A DNA stretch of 64,000 nt from Anthoceros angustus. Lineage: Eukaryota; Streptophyta; Anthocerotopsida; Anthocerotales; Anthocerotaceae. Below are positions 43,897 to 53,484 of this stretch, piece after piece. Where the stretch lies: positions 1 through 64,000 of the forward strand of contig VJWM01000193.1 in NCBI GenBank assembly GCA_010909165.1, read 5' to 3'. The notes under the pieces are model-generated. The model ran no database searches. It worked only from the letters and a program-made list of their open reading frames with translations, and was not told the origin of the DNA. How positions within the stretch are numbered: the stretch's first letter is position 1; the number at the start of each line of letters is the position of its first letter. The translations under genes were made by a program, and so were the position numbers.

Positions 43897-45710
43897 CAAG
43901 CCACGGCATTGGTATGTAGGAACGGAATTCAAGCAAGTAGGAACAGGTTTGATTCTCTCCGTTATACCTTGAATGCGTTGCCCTTTTGGGAAGGCAGAGG
44001 TCCACACACACCACATGCCGAGACCGATTTGAGGCACGTTTAGTATCCTCCTCCTTTGTGCAACGTCCTCCTTGCGTTGTCTTGAATTGCAACAGCGCTC
44101 GCAACATTACTGCGGAGGCGATGCACCCGACGGATGGAATAGAGTCCACAAGATCTAAAGAAGCCCAAAACTCGGCAAATTGAGAACAGGACAATCCAAA
44201 CCTCATCTCCATCCAAAGGATGAGTAGCATTCAACATGTTTGTGAAGGGTGGTAAAGCAGCCGACCTCAAGTGTCGGGCGAACACAAACCCTTGCGGCCG
44301 TGCAAGGTTAAGGCAAACTTGGGTCAATCATTCGGGACAAATGGACGTTAATAGCGTATCGCTTAGATATGCGGCGCTTCATGGGACAAGGAATGGCGGC
44401 TTTAACTACATTGCATTTATGCTCGGCATCCCACATGGAATGATTGTGGCGCAATGGGGATTTTGATTACCATGATGGTGATACTTGTGGGTACTCCTAC
44501 TTTGGTTTGGTGGAACTTGCTGCGAATGAAAAATAGTTCTACCGTTCCCATCCATACATACGAGTTTTCCGAGCCGAGTTAGGTTTTGCTGGTACCTTCA
44601 TGTGGATACGCTGGACATGATGTTTGAGCATCCTTTCAACCCTAATGTCGATGGGGTTATTATTGCCCTAGGAAGAAAGCAGGATTATCTCTTTTACTGG
44701 AGCAAATCGGTGTTTGTAAGTCGAGGTGTGCATCGAGACACCGTCTCGAAGGGAACACTTGAAGAGTGCGCCCATTGTGGCCACCACGAGCAGCAAGCCA
44801 CGGCATTGAGTAGGACGGAATTCAAGCAAGTAGGAACAGGTTTGATTCTCTCCGTTATACCTTGAATGCGTTGCCCTTTTGGGAAGGCAGAGGTCCACAC
44901 ACCACATGCCGAGACTGTATTTGAGGCACGTTTAGTATCCTCCTCCTTTGTGGAACGTCCTCCTTGCGCCGTTGTCTTCGGAATTGCGAACAGTCTGCTT
45001 CGTCGCAAGACAGTGCCTGCGGAGGCGATGCACCCGACGGATGGAATAGAGTCCGTCAGCATCTAAAGAAGCCCAAAACTCGGCAAAATGAGAACAGGAC
45101 AATCCATACCTCATCTCCATCCAAAGGATGAGTAGCATTCAACATGTTTGTGAAGGGTGGCTGCAAAACGAGCAGACGACCTCAAGTGTCGGGCAGCGAA
45201 CACGAAAACCCTTGCGGCCGTGCAAGGTTAAGGCAAACTTGGGTCAATCATTCGGGACAAATGGACGTTAATAGCGTATCGCTTAGATATGCGGTAGCTA
45301 TGGGACAAGGAATGGCGGCTTTAACTACATTGCATTTATGCTCGGCATCCCACATGGAATGATTGTGGCGCAATGGGGATTTTGATTACCATGATGGTGA
45401 TACTTGTGGGTACTCCTACTTTGGTTTGGTGGAACTTGCTGCGAATGAAAAATAGTTCTACCGTTCCCATCCATACATACGAGTTTTTGAGCCGAGGTTA
45501 GGTTTTGCTGGTACCTTCATGTGGATACGCTGGACATGATGTTTGAGCATCCTTTCAACCCTAATGTCGATGGGGTTATTATTGCCCTAGGAAGAAAGCG
45601 ATTATCTCTTTTTACACTGGAGCAAAACAGGTGTTTGTAAGTCGAGGTGTACATCAGAGACACCGTCGCAAAAGGGAACACTTCAGCTGAAGAGTGCGCC
45701 CCATTCGCGT
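43893..45710. repeat. Internal tandem duplication in copy B (unit about 0.9 kb)
   Basis: 'gcaagccacggcattg' and the roughly 880 bp after it begin at about 43897 and again at about 44796. The joint at about 44768-44780 goes from 'gagtgcgcccatt' to 'gtggccacca'; both source sites contain GCGCCCATT. Copy A has one unit only (32.35-33.25 kb). Confidence 0.85.
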
Positions 45711-45839
45711 CTGTGACGGCCGCTTGTGAAGCTCGGAGCGTTTTTCGCCGCCGCATCTGCAGCCAGGACTATCTGTCGCCGCCGCCTGTGAAGCCCGGAG
45801 CAATTGCGCACGCCATCGCGCTCGCCACGCCCTCCCTTG

Positions 45840-48800
45840 CCAACATCCTCTAATCCAAGGTCAGATTACGGGTTTTGCTCTTCCATCTTCCACCTCTCTG
45901 AGCAAGAATTGCGGTCGTCATCTGTGGTTTGGGTGGCCTTCCAGCAGATGGCAATGGGTCGCAGGAGCAAGAAGGACCAGGGCGATAGAATCCCTGATCA
46001 CCCTGACCCCTTACAGAAGGTGAGGAGATCAAAAGCGCCAGGGAAGGGGAAGGCATCTGCCGAAGGGGCGCCCATGGATGCACCTCAAGGCGCGGAGGGT
46101 CGGGACCGATGGCGATGGAACAAGTGGGCCCCGCTTGATTGGGTCGCAATTGGTAGGAGCTGAATCGCGAATCGGAGCCTTACTTGGAAGGCTAGCACAA
46201 CCAAAGGTCTTCCTCGGTGACAAGGAGACAAAGCCTGGCGTTCTATTCCATCCCCTTACTTTGAGGAGACTGTACATACGAAGGCTTGGAGCCCGGATGG
46301 ATTCCACACCTCTTTTGGATAAGGACCGGATGTTGGTTCAAGAATCGAGCCAGGATGAAGGTATTTTCGGACACCACTCTTCAAGTTGTGGATCATGGGA
46401 TACAAGGATGCCTTGCCTAATCGAGGCTGGTTGGGTTGTGTGGGCGAACCGGATATGTGTCAAGGAGACCCAGCGCAAGCCTCAGATAACAAAGCCAGAG
46501 TTTGATGAAGTGCCACAAGGGCCCGAGCTATACAGCATTTGATCTCGTGTTCAACAACCGATCATCAAGAAAATGCGAGCCCTGAGGTCGATCTTTCGCG
46601 AATGTAGACGAGAACAAAGCGGTAATTGTTCAAGGCATTTTGGGGTAGTGAGACCTCATGTATGTTTTCGGTTTCTTGGTCTCTAACCACAAATGTTGTG
46701 TCAACTAGGGCCTCAAATTGGAAATGCATACATCAGGCCCTATGTGCGTAAATCACACAATCGGTTGTTCAAAGAGAGAGTCATGTCCCTAAGGCGCACT
46801 CGAGCACATGCGGTTGAGGAGGAACATCTCACTCGATGATTGTGAAGAAGGAAGCGAGCTTGGACCGAAGATGAAGACGATGGCCCTATTCACGATATTC
46901 TCGCACGATGATGATCAATCGGATGCGCAGTGAGGTTCGAGATCCGTCGTGGAGACCTTAGGGCTGCCCGGTGTTAGGTATGAGCGGAGGAGTGGAAGGC
47001 GCCGGCCGCGCCTGCGGGGAAGAGGCAACTGACGGTGACCCCGATCCGGATTGGTTTGTGCGCTTCCCCGGCAGGGGCGCCGGCCGGCCGGCGGTTCTGC
47101 AATCATTCACAGGAAGCACCACGGCACAGGGCAAGCAGATCATGGTGATCAAGAGGGGCGCCGGCCGGCGCCTCTCCTTCCCTCCATGCGGGATGTGAGT
47201 GGGAATAAGAGCAAAGGAAAAGGAAGGCGAGAGGGCCATGCATCAAAGTAGAGGAGTCGTTCAGAGCTTGGGCTGGCTAGTGGACCAGGAGAAAAACCAA
47301 TAGTATGCAAAAGGCGCAGGAGTTCTTGGAGGACATACCTTCATCCATGTATCAACGGACAAGGAGCGGTTAGCGATGCTATTCGGGATGAAGACCCCTA
47401 ACGCGCATTAGGAATCGGCCTATTCACAAAAGGTTGTTTTGGAGACAGTTTTGGTGAAATTGGAGAACCTTCGGCCAGCATCACACCTCACACCAGATGC
47501 TCAGATACGGAGGGTTGACGAAGCATGGACAAATTACTTGGCACGCGTGATTTCGAAGGGCAGGATTGAAGAAGGCGTAGTGCCTCTGTTATGTATGATT
47601 GACCCGCAGAGTGTGAAGACCGAGCAAACTTGATTGGGACAAGTTCGGGCAAAAAAATACGTCATGGGGTTCTTGAGGCAACCACACCTATGCGTGATGA
47701 AGCACTGGCGGATATATGTCCCGGGAAGACTCGCCAAGACGTGGAGGCCCATGTGTATTGCAAAGCGGAAGGTCATCAAGAAAATGCGAATTCTTGCAGA
47801 TCACAATGTGTTGTCGGCGGAGGAAGAAAATGAATTTCATTGAGCAAGTCGGATATTTGAGGGACGAGATTATCGCGAAACGTGTGAGTGCACATGACCA
47901 TGGCATGGAAGTTTAATCTGTACAAACGCTAGGGTTGATTGACGGCGATGAGGCGAGAAGGCGATGTATATAAGCGAGAACAAAGTGGACAACAGGACTC
48001 ATATTTTGTGTATTGCAAAGCGGGGAGGCGGTATGGGAGAATGTGGATAAGATTTTTACAAAGTGGGAAGCCGGGAGCTTAGCAAAAGAAACATGTCGCG
48101 GTGGGCACGAGCAAGAAAGGCAAAGGAAAACGGAAGGTCATCAAGAGTCAAAGAAAATCGATCGCATATGTGAAGTCAAGGATATGCTTGCAAAGCCTTG
48201 GAAATCGTTTCAAGGAATACCATCGGTGAATGCGCAATGATACTAATATCGAACGGAGAAGGTTCTTGCAGGCTTATTGACCTAAAGGGCATGGATGATG
48301 ATATCACCCTCGGAAGAAATTTCACATCATCCAAGTGGCGATGGCGAAACACCTTGGGTGCTCATCGTTCGAGGAGGTGCGGAAAGAGTATCCCCATCAT
48401 GCAACAGATAGTGTCTTGCACGGTTTCAACATTTGCGGAAAGGTGAGAAACACTTTCTATTCAATAGTTCTGGAGTTGGGTGTGTGGGCGTGTGTGGAGG
48501 CGCGGCGGGCGCGCCCTCCCTGAAGCCTGGCGATGGGCGCGGCGGCGCCCTCCCTGAAGCCTGGCGATGGAGGCGCGGCGGCGCCCTCCACACGAAGCCT
48601 GGCGATGGGCGCGGCGGGCGCGCCCTCCACCTGGCGATGGAGGTGCCGGCGGGCGGCGCCCTCCCTGAAGCCTGGCGATGGAGGCGCGGCGGGCGGCGCC
48701 TCCACCAGCTGGCGATGGAGGCGCGGGCGGCGCCCTCCCTGAAGCCTGGCGATGGGCGCGGCGGGCGGCGCCCTCCCTGAAGCCTGGCGATGGGCGCGGC

Positions 48801-50095
48801 GGCGCCTCTTTCGAGCACCGACGATGTGGTTTTGTTTTAATTTGCAGCAACTAAAGGACGTTGAGGTTTTGGCGGCGGATGACTTCCGCCATTTCATATT
48901 TGAAGTCAACAACCTGGAAAGGACTTGAAACGAGCAAAGGGCTTTGGGCGATAAGGACCGGAAGAAGGTCTTAACATTTTACCGTGCCTTCCGGTGACAA
49001 CAGTTCAATACTGTGGAGGCAAGAAATATTCTTGACATGCGGGGTTTCGAGGACGAGGGGTACACGCTCGGTAATGGGCGTTCCACGAGGGTTTGACATT
49101 GGCCCTATGGATAAGCGGGTGGACATGGCAATGATGCGACGTGTTTGAGCTTTGAAAAGACAACAAGTGAAGAATTCCGCATTATAGTGATGCATGGGGT
49201 CAAGAAGCCCACACCGTGGAATCCATGCGGACATGGACGAGGAAAGGCGGATTGGTATCCTTCATATGGGATAAGACCAACATGCATAATGAGGCGGGTT
49301 TGAGGCTGGAGTACATCAAGTGGGATGGTGTCCGAAAGACACAAGCACAAAGGATAGAGCTCCTATCTTTGCCGAATGCTATGCACGGACGTTCAACAAT
49401 GGGAGGTCGGTTATAGGACACGCCCGTGGTGAAGAAAGCAGTGTACTGTCAATGACAAACTTGTGGTATGCCCTTATCAACGCCCTTGGGTCTTCTTATG
49501 AAACGATAAGGACCTTCTCAAAGGAAGGGACCGGGTTCTTGATGCATGTTCGTGGGACCACCACACTTGCTGCGATCTGAGTGGGCCTCGCATTGCGATT
49601 GAGGCGGTTGAGATGTGCGGTACATTCCTCGTGAATACATGGTTATGAGGTGCTTGGGATGCAGAGGAAGAGCTTACATTTCAACCGCATCGAGGACCAT
49701 CACAATTCAGGCAAAGGAGGTATGTATGAAAAGATAGTCAAGGCACAAGTTGTTTCTTTGAGTGCGACGGTTGCGACAACAGTGAACTTTTGGAAGATGG
49801 GCAGCAAGCGTTGGATGATGTATGGCGGCTGCACGGTTAGCGACCCCAAGTGTGATGTGAGCGAAGGCGAGAAGGCCTTGGAAGCAGCCGAATTTGAAGG
49901 CAGAAGATGAGCGCATTAGAAACCGTTGTCTTAGACTCGTGATGTGAGCGAAGGCGAGAAGGCCTTGGAAGATGGGCAGTCGCAGATGAGCCCTCCTAAT
50001 GATCCAAAGGTGTAGGCGTATGTGGTCAGCGGTATTAACGATAAGTTTTGTGGTCGGATAGAGGTATACTGATTGAAGGTTGGCCACTCCCATAG
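45840..50095 (+). pseudogene. ParB-like domain / DNA methyltransferase gene, copy B, frameshifted
   Basis: Same gene as 33.39-37.5 kb. Better preserved here are 'LVKLENLRPASHLTPDAQIR' and 'WTNYLARVISKGRIEEGVVP' (47.45-47.6 kb) at the start of the ParB-like domain, 'FIWDKTNMHNEAGLRLEYIK' (49.26 kb), 'AECYARTFNNGRSVIGHARG' (49.38 kb), and 'TFSKEGTGF' passing by frame change into 'DRVLDACS' or 'RGTTTLAAI' (49.54-49.58 kb). The intron with the GC minisatellite is at 48443-48847. A small patch at 47759-47780 reads 'caaagcggaaggtcatcaag', a string belonging about 370 bp further right. Frameshifts prevent any full product. Confidence 0.55.
48496..48812. repeat. GC-rich minisatellite inside an intron, copy B
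   Basis: Same array as 36030-36365, with the same unit core ('ccctccctgaagcctggcga') but a different number and order of variants. It lies within the intron 48443-48847. Confidence 0.9.
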
Positions 50096-51104
50096 TTTGC
50101 GGTAAAAACCTTCTTGAAGTGGCGGAATTTTAATTTTCTTTCCTCCAGTTTGGAGCATTGCTTTCACGAGGTCAACTATCGCCGGCCACCGGCGATAGTT
50201 ACTACACACACATGGAACCGCGTGAAACCGTTGTTTCAAAATGGGATCTATCGGACAAGGGTGGACATACGTCACCAACGTGAAAAAATCATAGTTTCCC
50301 GAAAGGTGCGATGTTTGTCAAGAGGGTCCACCAGCAACTGAAGAGGGTTTGTATATTCCCCCTCTTGAAGATATATGGTGTTTTTTGTGGAAATGCCACT
50401 CTCGTCATTTTCAAACGCGCTTTATGTGTGGTATTTGTCTTTAGTACAGATATATAGATTGTACAAGTATTCATATAGTACGCTTAGTACTATAGGTGCA
50501 CCCTAAAACATACCGTGATAAATCCTGGTGGTGCAGATGGAGAGGTCACATCATTTAGAGAGCACGACGGTGAAGGCTACTGTTGCCTCCAACGGGCCTC
50601 TACATGAAACGTGCTCCATTCCCAAGGAGCATGGCTCCGTGGTGAGGCCTGCAGGCTGAGGGAATCGTGCTGACATTACACTACCAAAAGATTTTGATGA
50701 AGCCCTTGATGTATCTATACTTACATAATTAATCTTGCTATGCTAATATAATATGAAGCTTGGTGCTATGTATATTGTATATATTGTCTACCTATATCCG
50801 TTCCAGTCCTAGTCTTAGTCTCTGTTCTCTCCAATCCAAGTACCTAAACATATATTTTTATCTCCGAAATCCCGACTATGTTTGTAGGTGGACCGTTTTT
50901 GAAAAGAGGTGCGGGTAAAAGAAAGCCGCTTGTGACATGAACGAATATGCGTGATTAGGAAACATTTCTTCCTGATTTCTCGGCTCGACACAAGCCAGAA
51001 GCGAGCAAAAATTTGATGTTTAGCCCAACACCCTAAGGTCATACAGGGCTCAGACGCTGCCACTGGCAAGGATCCAAAGCAGCAACCTTCGCTCGCCATC
51101 AGAG

Positions 51105-51194
51105 ATGGCGCCGCCTGCTCAAGGTGTAGTACAAGCGCTGAAGCGCAAGTGGGATCAAGAGTTCGGAGATGAGGAGAAGCTGGCCGGGCATTTG
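51105..51194 (+). CDS. Possible first exon of an unrecognised gene
   Basis: An ATG at 51105 opens 30 codons (MAPPAQGVVQALKRKWDQEF, then GDEEKLAGHL) that end in phase at a GTAAGG donor. The exon and about 0.6 kb upstream are duplicated at about 38065-38756, which shows it predates the duplication. I cannot find convincing downstream exons before the F-box gene, so the gene may have been cut off by rearrangement, or this may be an alternative 5' exon. Confidence 0.4.
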
Positions 51195-51922
51195 GTAAGG
51201 AGTGTAGCCGTGTTTGCGACCCTGCCGTGCCCGCGTTGTCCCCGGCTGGTGTCTCGAATTCCCTCACAGGGATGCCTCGTAGATGGCGTAGTTCATGGCA
51301 GTGCGGAATGTTGTCTGGGGATGGCAATTGGAATGCTTTGATCCAGGGTTTGTCGGGTCAGGGCTGGGATTAGATGGATGTGCTAGAGGAGTATTGGGCC
51401 GTGAAATGTTTTTATTGAGTTGTGTGGGAGCTAAGCAGATGAATCTGCTCTGACATTGCGCCATGGTTGTTTTTGTCAGAGATTTCTCCGGGCAGCAACT
51501 CTTTTTGTAGGGTCTGTCCTTCTGATACGCAATTTTGGAGATCTCATGGCAGTCTGAGCGGATACGAGAAACCTGATGAGGGACTGGCATTATACTTCTG
51601 CCCGTTGGACACTCCGAATCTGAACGACTTCCTGTGTGTTTCAGCCAAGGCGGTGCAAACAATTTTGTCGAACATGTGTGAACCTAAGGTGGCTAGGGTT
51701 AGGTTTGTGCAAGCTGCGCAATGTCTGAGGTGCAGTTGTTTTCATGGACGTGAAGGATATGGCTAGCTCTCACGTGTTCGGAGGGATTTTGTCAGATTGA
51801 ATTAAAAGAAATTTCTGTTACACGCGAATTTGCAGCTTGCTTGTTACAGCCTTGGAAGCCGGCTGTGAAAAGCGCGATGATTGTTTTGTTTTGTCTGACA
51901 CCGTTCGTAGACGTTGTCACTC
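51195..51922. other. Intergenic / 5' flank of the F-box gene
   Basis: No gene is recognised. The end of the stretch is expected to hold the promoter and leader of the F-box gene starting at 51923. Confidence 0.5.
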
Positions 51923-53086
51923 ATGGATGGATTAAATGTAGTTGCTTCTCCAAGTTGTAGGGAGAATGTCGGGCAAAAGAGCAGTGAAGCGAATGTGTAC
52001 ATGGATGAAAAACTCTGGGGTAATTTACCTGAAGATGTGATTGACCGGGTGTTGGCTTGGCTGCCGGTATCGAGCTTTTTGCGCTTGCAGACCGTGTGCA
52101 GAAGATGGAGCTCCTTGATGTATTCCAGCAGCTTCCTGGATCTGTATTCTCACCTACCGTCTCCTGCACCGTATTTTTTCGTACTGTCCAAAAGGGCAAG
52201 CTGGGTGTTTCCGGTTTACAATTCAGCATCCAACAAGTGGCATGGAATCCCCATCAATCCTCCACTCAGGCCGAGTGTCCCGATAGCTGCAGCTGGAGGG
52301 CTGCTGTGCTACATTGCTGGGTTCAGCGGCCACAAGATTATTGGATGTCTCAACGGCTATGACACCTTGCTTGTCTGCAACCCCATTACCAAGAGTTGGA
52401 GACAATTGCCACCTATGATCTACAAACGCAAGCCAACTCTGGTGGGAATGGTGGTGGACAATCAGACGAAGGCTTACAAAGTTGTCGTTGCTGGAGATTA
52501 CAGTTCGCATGGCAACCGCCTCACCACAGAAGTGTACGACTCTAACAGTGGTGCTTGGAAGCCAGGGGGCAGCATCCCTGCCGGAGAGGAAGCATCACAC
52601 AGAGTGGCTGTCTGCAATGGTCAAGTCTACTGTCTAGCGCGGGGGTCCAAAAGCTTGCTAGCATACAGTGTGGAGCGGGATGAATGGACAAAGGTTGCTA
52701 CCAGCAGAATGCCCGGCTTCCCAGATTCGAGAAACTTGGTGGAATGGAGGGGAGAAATTGTGCTAGTCGGGAAAGGCGTGATGAGGCAGATGCTAAGTGT
52801 CTACATCTGGTTGCTGCAGCAACCTTCCATGAAGTGGAAGGAAGTTGGCAGACTACCTCAGACCATTTCTGATGTGCTTCCAAAGAAAAACGACTGCTTC
52901 TATTGCAGCGGCCATGGGGATCTCCTCTTCTTCTGCAGGAACAACAGTGCTCAGGGCCTACTGTACGATCTGTCACAAAAATCCTGGAAATGGGTGGCTC
53001 GTTATCCTAGCTCGGGACCCTGTGGCATCTTAGCCTCCATGTTCGCATTGTCCTCCTTTGAGCCCAGGTTAGATAGCCCCGTGTAG
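51923..53086 (+). CDS. F-box/kelch-type protein
   Basis: A single-exon frame of 387 residues from ATG 51923; the frame is open for three further codons upstream without an ATG. Residues about 33-75 form the F-box ('LWGNLPEDVIDRVLAWLPVS', 'LRLQTVCRRWSSLM'). The rest follows the plant F-box-associated pattern of galactose-oxidase/kelch-type beta-propeller segments ('LLVCNPITKSWRQLPPM', 'AYKVVVAGDYSSHG', 'TEVYDSNSGAWKPGG', 'KWVARYPSSGPCG'). Such proteins are substrate receptors of SCF ubiquitin ligases, binding SKP1 through the F-box and targets through the propeller. The substrate cannot be inferred. Its 3' end faces that of the ABC1K3 gene 398 bp away. The last 22 codons are also present at 40253. 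Confidence 0.9.
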   Translation: MDGLNVVASPSCRENVGQKSSEANVYMDEKLWGNLPEDVIDRVLAWLPVSSFLRLQTVCRRWSSLMYSSSFLDLYSHLPSPAPYFFVLSKRASWVFPVYNSASNKWHGIPINPPLRPSVPIAAAGGLLCYIAGFSGHKIIGCLNGYDTLLVCNPITKSWRQLPPMIYKRKPTLVGMVVDNQTKAYKVVVAGDYSSHGNRLTTEVYDSNSGAWKPGGSIPAGEEASHRVAVCNGQVYCLARGSKSLLAYSVERDEWTKVATSRMPGFPDSRNLVEWRGEIVLVGKGVMRQMLSVYIWLLQQPSMKWKEVGRLPQTISDVLPKKNDCFYCSGHGDLLFFCRNNSAQGLLYDLSQKSWKWVARYPSSGPCGILASMFALSSFEPRLDSPV

Positions 53087-53484
53087 ATCCCATCCCAACT
53101 CCTTGAAGAAATTGCCGCCACCAACACTGTTTTTGGAGTCCCAGCAACCAATGCCTCCACCCCCCGTAAGTTCTGTGGCTAGCTCAAGGAACGAACGGTC
53201 TTCCCAGGCTTGCGCTAAGAAAGCAAATGATGGAAACGTATTATTAGAGTTCTTTCGGGAACGTGCCCCTTTGGTGATACAATGAGGGATGCCATAGTCT
53301 TTCACTCTTAGGCTTAAGGCTCAGATATCATACACCTGCTGATCAACGCAGTCTAACAAGAATGGGCATTACAAATACAAGGTCCCAAATGAACTAGGTG
53401 GTCTACTTACTTGATTGTTCAGCCGGTACTACTACCTGGTCATTATATTAGTAACATAAATATGGCACACACATGGCTTGTCCT

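Larger units (their letters stand above)
39420..45140 (-). pseudogene. Transposase-like gene (DUF7869-type), copy B, interrupted
   Basis: The same gene as at 28.06-32.7 kb. On the minus strand 'NLTINIIQDVIHNYDG', 'YNLDNTC' then in another frame RENKN (41.6-41.7 kb), and a VGHTHDQID-type string (about 41.53 kb) are visible. So are 'LPDTFTKFKIWAKYKRQCEG' and 'FSTCSLCAGLKATIRNTIA' (42.7-42.9 kb), clearer than in copy A. It is broken by frameshifts and by the inserted segments 40253-41331 and 43681-43896, and is not functional as given. Confidence 0.6.
38757..50382. mobile_element. DNA transposon, copy B, left end truncated
   Basis: This aligns with 27363-37907 in the same orientation and ends with the same right terminus (50353-50382). 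It lacks the first 142 bp, including the left inverted repeat, because it begins at the duplication junction GTTGTCCCC. It has acquired two pieces of the downstream F-box/ABC1K3 locus (40253-41331 and 43681-43896) and has its own internal tandem duplication (about 43.9-45.7 kb). It therefore seems to be a product of tandem duplication of copy A, not of transposition. Confidence 0.75.

Noticed and set aside
27363-50382. The A and B copies as two LTRs or two independent insertions
   Set aside because: Copy B lacks the left end, and both copies are followed by the same unique gene fragment. Only a tandem duplication explains both facts.
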